Assembly (NCBI GenBank): GCA_050084515.1
Contig: CM114275.1
Location: 19,282,001-19,346,000 of the forward strand
DNA: 64,000 nt
DNA from: Blasia pusilla
Lineage: Eukaryota; Marchantiophyta; Marchantiopsida; Blasiales
Direction of reading: 5' to 3'
Both the position numbers and the translations under genes were made by a program. Of the stretch, positions 57,496-64,000 are shown in pieces (within the stretch, counting starts at the first letter, position 1; each line of letters opens with the position of its first letter). The notes below the pieces were generated by a model. That model did not search any database and was not told where the DNA came from. It saw nothing but the letters and a program-made list of their open reading frames with translations.

Positions 57496-60444
57496 TTACC
57501 ACCGGTTGAGAGGTGAATTTCCTTTCGAAGTTGTCAAGCCTACAACCAAGTTGTGCACTTTAGAGCTACGAATCGCATGTAGCCCTGAATCGTCGTCATC
57601 TTCCACTTCGTCATCTTCTTGGCCAGATGGCACCACGTCATCCACCTCATGGTCTTCAGATACATCTTCACCACCAAACTCCCACTCGGGCAGTACCTTA
57701 CGGATTGGCCTCGCTACAGGCACACTATCATACAACAATCTAGCTTCAAAGGTACCGTTTCTGTCATCCGTTCCCGACCAGTCCTCTCCACCCGAGCCAT
57801 CGGTCATGCCAGCGTGACCTCGAAGAGGATCATGTCCACCTTCAGGATGTCCTGCTAACTTCGCTCCATAGCTAGGATAGTTGGGGGGAGTACCTACTAC
57901 ATCTCCGTTCTTTTCTAATGCATGGCCATCTCGGTGACCATTCTGAAGTCCTGCCTCTGAGTGAAAACTCGACCTGTAGGGAACTCCATACACCAATGTC
58001 TTATTATCACCACTCAGCGCATGACTTGCATCATTGGCGCAAATGTCTGCTTCAAACGCATCCCTACCACCTGTTGGACTACCAAACTTATTCTTGTTAT
58101 CATCAACGCCAGGGGTTCCTTTAGTCTCCTCATTTCTAACCATTTTGGCTGCATTGACTACGTTCTTCTCTAATTCGCTCTCCTTCTCCTCACTCTTATC
58201 TTCACTCTTATCTCTACTTTCATGAGCCGCTTTATCTGCCGCAGATTTCCTCGCACGGCTTTTGGTAACACCGGTATCATTTATGACCACCCCGACGGGT
58301 TTTCTGTGTCTCCCTCTTTTAGGAGGCTGTTGGGAGCCTGGAACAACTGTAACAGCATCCAAAGAAATCTCCTGATTTCCTTTAAAAGCATGCAATTCTC
58401 CTTCAAGCTGCATGATTTTGCTACGCTGGGCTGCAAGCTCGGCCTCAACTCGAGCTACAGCAGACCAGACCTGTATGTTCTCCATTGACTGAAACCATAC
58501 CACAGGCAAGTTGTGCCCAATCAGATCTGAGAACGAAGCCAATATTGAAGGCAGCTCAAACTAGGAAGACAGACGCATACTGAGAGAGGATTCTGAACTC
58601 CGATTTTCCACCTAAAAATCTTCTGTTTCATCGAGCAAATGGAGGAGAGAACTCGTACAAATCGACTCCAATGTAAGCCACATTCATTATGAGTTCCACA
58701 CGAACCTGTACTTCCCAGAGTCGTTGATGTTTTTGGGATAGCCCTGGAGGTGCTTTAATGTAGCCCCTCTGGATGGGCATTGGAGGAGCACCAGCAGTAG
58801 TACCTGGAGCAACATAGCCGTAGGGACCTCCAAACCCTTGGTAAGGGGCTCCATACCCTCCTGGATAGACTGGTGGAGGCTGCACGGGATTAGCCCCCCA
58901 CCAGGCCTGATCTGGCCACGTTCCTGTATCCAAATAATATTATTCAGCCCTTTAAGATGAGAACATAGCTCAACGAAGTTTCTCTACTGTCCAAGTTAGT
59001 CACTCCCCTTGCCTGACATATCCCATACCTACCTAGTTACCTCACACTATCCACTTGGAATCTGAAAACTGGATGACTGGAAAGACACACAGCCTCATCA
59101 CTAAGAGTCCGTAAAGGACTGGAACTGATCACTGACTTTCAATTGCACCAAATTTTACGTTTCTACTAGTGACAGTTGTCAAAGAAGCCCTTATTGGTAC
59201 GTGTGTCATCTCTGTTTGCGTATACTGAATCTTTGATTGCAAGTACCTAATTGTGCCTCTAACCCTCTACTCCAAATTTGTGTTTCTTCTTCTTTTCTAC
59301 TAGTCCATGAACCTCGGGATTACTTGGAGGCAGACATCCTAAACACCTGAAACGCTCGAGCTACCAACTGCAGTAATTCATTTGAAGTAGTCTAATCAAC
59401 AAGTGGCCCTTGCCACAGGGGATATTATATAGAAGGCAAATGGACAGTTCTCACAAGCAATCCTATCATTCGATGTTTCAAAAGCCTTCACCATTTAAAT
59501 TCCTAAAGTAGAAAGGGTGATGTGAGAAAAGGAAGGAATTGGTGAAAGATAGACGACAACTAAAACATCAAATAAAAGGGTAAGTTCAAAAGGTGGAAAA
59601 TATTCAACATACACAACAGATTTTCATCATATTGCAACCACACTGGGTTGAGATCTTCCCAACCTAAGTCCACAAAACGAGCGGACAATGATCCATTGCA
59701 GCCAGAAACCCCATAGGATCAGTATCCAATGCTAGGTTCTACCCACGTTGAAAGCAAGAAAAAATCTACATTTCACCTAGAATAAATTGGTTTCTTGGCC
59801 ATGAGAAGCCTGTTGGGATATTGAACCCCTTCGCATGTGTGTGTCACGAACCTTCACAGCCAGATTTCAGGTTTAACCAAATAGCATAGCTTATGTTATG
59901 GCATATGTTACAAACAAAAGCCCTTTCTCTGAATCACGGAGGCTGCCCTGCCCTCGTGTCAATCCCAGCTATGGGACTAGCTACCTTCTTTTGGGACGAT
60001 ATTGGGAAAGTGACCAACACAGAGCGAAGAATTGTGATGAACAGTTGTAATGATAGGCAATTCTTAACATGGTCCCAACATCACATACCTTGCACAGTGC
60101 CAAGAAGAGTCCAGAATTTAACTGCACATGACCTAAAAGACGTATATGGTGGAAATCATGTCCACAACAATCTCCAAGAAAGTACCTGCATAGCCAGGTT
60201 GTCCAACTGTAGCAGGGTAGCCATATGGACCAGGATACCCATAAGGTGAATTGTTTGCAATAGTGGGTGCCCCTGGGTATGGAGGAGCCTGCCAATTTGG
60301 ATCTCCTGAGCTTCCTGGAAAGGGATAAAATTGTCCCCCAGGTGGTTGAGGAGGAAATTCAGACGTTCCCCAAAAAGGGATAGCTGGTTGACCTGTTTGA
60401 GTCTGGACTTGTCCTTGTTGTCCAACTGCTTGTGATCCTCCTTG

Positions 60445-60476
<32 letters not shown>

Positions 60477-60928
60477 GCTGCTGCTGCTGAGGTGCTTGTT
60501 GCTGCACCTGAGCCTGAGGTTGTTGTGGTACTCCTGGCTGTAGTGCTTGCCCCTGAGATGGTGTAGGCAAAGCTTGTGATGGGGGAACGAAAGGGGGCGG
60601 TTGTTGTGCTGGAGGATAATGCCACTGACCAACAAGAGGATAAGGTTGTGGAGGAGAGAAAGGGAGAACTGGAGGAATGGAACCAGCGATTAGTAACTTC
60701 TTTGCAGGCCCCCCTGCTACCTGCTGCTCTGCTTCCCGTTGACGCTTCAACAGGTCAACCTGTGGGGGAAAGTAAAACGATTCTTCAGCCAAACAACATC
60801 TGTAGCTAGAAGGAGAAGACATCGATAGACAACTTCTTAAGACAAGAGTCAGCATAATCAGACCACCATCAAGAACTTACAGGAACTGCAGGTCGGATTG
60901 CCTTGAAGATATTACTTGGAACAGAATT
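57496..60928 (-). CDS. Proline/glutamine-rich coiled-coil protein of unknown function (5' end missing)
   Basis: Four consecutive exons with matching GT..AG sites and phases: 60928-60881, 60759-60186, 58923-58706 and 58488-57496 (TAA stop), giving 610 residues plus an unseen N-terminus. Exon 1 here encodes NSVPSNIFKAIRPAVP. Exon 2 begins VDLLKRQREAEQQVAGGPAK, then a long Pro/Gln-rich region with a poly-Gln run (about 60445-60490) and Tyr/Pro/Gly-rich repeats (YGYPGPYGYP) that continue in exon 3 (GGYGAPYQGFGGPYGY). Exon 4 starts with a coiled coil (AVARVEAELAAQRSKIMQLE), then a basic GRHRKP segment resembling an AT-hook flank and an acidic tail (EDDEVEDDDD). The composition suggests a nuclear or RNA-associated scaffold, perhaps prone to condensation, but I do not recognise the family. 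Upstream exons should lie between 60.95 and 64 kb. Confidence 0.75.
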
Positions 60929-63900
60929 CTGCAATACAGATCAAAGATGGTTCTTTCATCAAATACAGAGAGCATAATACAAGTCATATTTCTCTCCAAG
61001 CCCTGAACTCTCCTTCATAGCTTAGAACCACGTCATGCCATTTCTCTTCTTTTCTCAAAATTACTTGCGCAACACCTTGACTTGTTAGATCTCTCCTTGT
61101 CTCACTCAAGGGTTTGAACAGCCTCGCGTCTACACATTCCTGACTCCCAGACTGCGTCAGTGGCAAACTGGAGACATATTAGGGTTCTAGAATAATTACG
61201 ACAGGTTTAGAACACTACAAACATGACATGGACAACACTTATGAAAAGTCATAGAAGCCACGAAATGAGACATCGGATATTGGACAGGGTATTGAAAACT
61301 GGAGGTAGAGTCAAGCAGAGTTGGAGAGGTGGTTCAGGATTTGTTGGCACTCCCACATCAAAGGTAAGGTCCGTCATGGGGCAGCTGGAAAGCAATTTCT
61401 GATTGAAATTTTAGTTTCGACCATAGAGGACTTGAAAAATCTCCTGGAATCATTTCCAGGATGTAGAGAAGATTTCAGGAGGCTCTCATCCGCAGTAGCA
61501 ACTTGACTTCTCCAACGCCCATGTGTTGTCAATGAGGGCCTGCGCATTATAGGGGGTTTGCAGTTTGCGCCTCCTACTTCGGTCGAGGATGAAGCACTTT
61601 AACTCGGGTACACACTATTTCGTGTAGCGCAGGAGTTGGGATCCTGAACATATTTGACACGAGATCGAACTAGATGGTGATTCAGTGTAGCATAAGTGTT
61701 ATCCCCACCACTACTCGCAGACATAAAGACTCTGGATGAAAGGTTGAAGGCGACTTGACTGCTCCCGAGGCAGCAATGGAAATTCCAGAAAGTTTTGGAA
61801 AGCTGGAGGTTCTTTCAAACTCTCAGTTGAACATTCATCTCGGAAAGAATTTCTCAAAGGGTACCCCCTCTGGGAAACAAGGCTCGGGATGCTGGACATC
61901 ACCTGACAACCATCGGGAGTGACATGAATCAGACTACAGTCAACATCCATGGCAACAGCCGAATGATCGGTTGGAGAAGGTAGTTACAGATTCGTTGCAC
62001 TCATATTTTGCATTGGAGTGCTCTCACTCAAGCGCCTAACCAGAGAACAAGAAGAGAAACAACAGGAGTTGAAGGTAGATGTTTACGGGCCACTAAGATT
62101 TGAGGCGGGGTCGCCCAGCCTTGAGCAATGTTGATGCCCACTTTCGGGGGCTAAGGTAACACAGATTGCATCCGCTGTTCGATTTCGCGTCACACAAATA
62201 CGTATGCCCTATATTTCACGGCCATATGTCCAAGAAGCAGGCTCCACTCGAGATCGCCCATGGTGCGTGTGGAGCACGCCCTATGAACACGATCGGAAGT
62301 AACCAATTCAGACCAAAGACCTTTCCTTCCTGAAGTGAAGGACCAGGCAAGTAGTTCAGTAGCGAACCTGTGCTAATGCACCCTCCACCTCTACGCCTGT
62401 AGAGCCGTTAGAGGACCCTTTCTCGCGTTTTTTTTTCTTCTCCATTATTCGCTCCCGTCACTACTTCTGTAACCTGCCCCTATTTCAGACCACGTCACAA
62501 ACACAGTTCTCCAATTGGTTAAAGACTCGTCCTCTCCAGCTAAAGGAACGAGCTGAAACAAGTTGAGCGCAAATTGACACAAACGTAAGCGAGACGCATT
62601 GCGCGTGGCACCGCTCCTCATATGGGGCAGAAAAACTCCTGCAAGTTGGAGACATCGCCTCGTTGAAAGTCTTGAGCAAGAGTGAGGACGGGAAAACTGT
62701 TTCAAGAATCAGGCCGCTTTAAAAAAAGCAACTGGGGCACTGCTCGGAGCAACTAGCGGAAGAATTGGAAAAGAGTATAATAAAGCAGGGAGTGGAGCAC
62801 GGGAAACAAAGCCGTAGAAAAACATCGACAAATTGAGTCTCGCAACACCACCCACTATACTTCGCGAACGTCCAGGTTCCTTTCACGATGGAGCCTGAAA
62901 ACCACGAAATCATGAAAAAAAAATAAAGAATTACAGAAAGTAAAGCCATGCACCAAATCACCGAGCGGGAGGACAGACAGGCGTGGAAAACCTTTCAAAT
63001 GACGGTCCGTCAGGACATACAGCAACAGCTCCACTGAAGTGCTCATAATCTCATCATCATACCCGAAAGAAAATTGGTCTACATCCAATTGTGTGCGTCC
63101 GCAGACGTCTTCCTAGAAATGCCCCCCGCTCGTACGCGCTCGATTAGCAACTGTCTGATTTCGTTTCCCACCTGCTGACTGCTACGCACTCATCCAGACG
63201 AAAATACACGACCACTAAGACTTGACTCGCTCGACTCTCACTCCAGCTCGAGGCACGGACGAAATCCAACAAACAAACATCGCACCTCCCTCTCCACCGG
63301 CAGGATTGGTTCATACCTCTCTCATTCCCGGTCAGGTCTACCACCACCACAACAACAACAACAACAACGAGCTCCTGCATCTGCTGCACCAGTAGGAAGA
63401 GCCTCGTGTTCTTGGCGCCGTGTCGTCGCTGGCAGTTTTCCCCGGCCGCAGTTCCCCGTCCGGGCCACAGAGCCAGCGCGACCGGCACTTGGTGGAATCT
63501 CACCGGCTGAAACTATAAAATTCCCTAAAGGAAAGGCGACCGGTCCGCAAAGACCGGGGCCTATGGCGAGCGTCCCTCCTAATTTGCGTGTTAAAGCCGA
63601 CAACTCGCCGCGATCGGCGACCCGTTACCGGTCGCACGCACCGGGAGAGCCCGAAACCTACCTGGGCTCTGGCGCCGAGCCGATCGGGCCCAGCCCGGAC
63701 AGCACAGATTCTTCCGCTGATTAATTTTATTTTTTGTTGTACTGCCCTGCGCACCCAGCTCTGGAGTCTGGCCGGCCTCTGCTACATATAAATAAACAGG
63801 AAGGGAATTTATGGCCCTCTCGGGATCCGGCAATTTGACGGAGCACGCAATTACTCTTTCGGGGTCGTAATTTGGCATCTTGCGAGCGCGGGAGACTTGG

Positions 63901-64000
63901 TCCGAATCGAAACATTCAAACGGATTTGAATGTTTGCGTGTGGGACCGAGAGCGAGAGCGCCAGAAGAGTTCGCCAAGAAAGGGAAGGCATGCGCCCGAG
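60929..64000. other. Upstream region of the proline/glutamine-rich gene, unassigned
   Basis: It must hold the missing 5' exon(s) and promoter of the minus-strand gene, but none can be placed with confidence. Candidate minus-strand ORFs are 63977-63591 (MANSSGALALGPTRKHSNPF) and 63603-63322 (MSALTRKLGGTLAIGPGLCG); neither shows a domain. A short (CAA)n run lies at about 63345-63367. The last 600 bp are CG-rich, as expected near a promoter. Confidence 0.4.

Noticed and set aside
63144-63603. Minus-strand ORFs with poly-Val or poly-Cys runs
   Set aside because: The runs come from a (CAA)n/(ACC)n microsatellite near 63345; I see no protein family.

Overview
This window is nuclear DNA from a land plant, probably a non-seed plant (moss, liverwort, lycophyte or fern); I cannot name the species. 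The reasons are intron-rich plant genes with GT..AG introns (a Tic22 chloroplast-import homologue and a TIP1-type ankyrin-DHHC S-acyltransferase), plant-type Ty3/gypsy and LINE elements, and a gypsy lineage whose PHD finger and DNA-methyltransferase domain are otherwise best known to me from green algae and charophytes. All three recognisable host genes lie on the minus strand.

Layout. 1-13.66 kb: a decayed LINE (minus strand, 5' end near 13.66 kb), split at about 3.44 kb by an 8.47-kb Ty3/gypsy element (LTRs 3442-4716 and 10648-11915) whose LTRs are nearly identical although its coding region is shattered. 13.66-16.6 kb: a (GA)n tract, a 124-bp fragment of another gypsy LTR, then unassigned intergenic DNA. 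16.6-19.7 kb: the Tic22-like gene (8 exons). 22.7-32.1 kb: the TIP1-like gene (13 exons), with LINE and other repeat debris in its introns. 33.8-34.8 kb: a single-exon-like pseudogene. 37.7-53.5 kb: a retrotransposon cluster. It has a truncated plus-strand copy and a longer minus-strand copy of one gypsy family, plus a different gypsy element of which only the 5' LTR and gag remain (40.95-43.3 kb) between them. 54.0-54.3 kb: another LINE scrap. 57.5-60.9+ kb: a proline/glutamine-rich gene of unknown function.

The most interesting content is the 37.7-53.5 kb family. Between protease and reverse transcriptase, in the pol frame, it carries a C5-cytosine DNA methyltransferase domain with motifs I (LDLFGG), IV (PCQ), VI (ENV), VIII (HRPR) and a C-terminal GQAMDL block. 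The integrase originally ended in a PHD finger, now degenerate and inverted. Both copies are inactivated, mainly by TAG/TGA stops that fit C-to-T decay, yet the methyltransferase reading frame is unshifted in both and one TAG sits at the same place in both.

The host genes do not form a pathway. Tic22 acts in the chloroplast intermembrane space, TIP1 is a membrane S-acyltransferase, and the third gene encodes a probable nuclear low-complexity protein. Exon boundaries were placed by eye from splice consensus, continuity of the reading phase and family knowledge; no alignment or transcript data were available.
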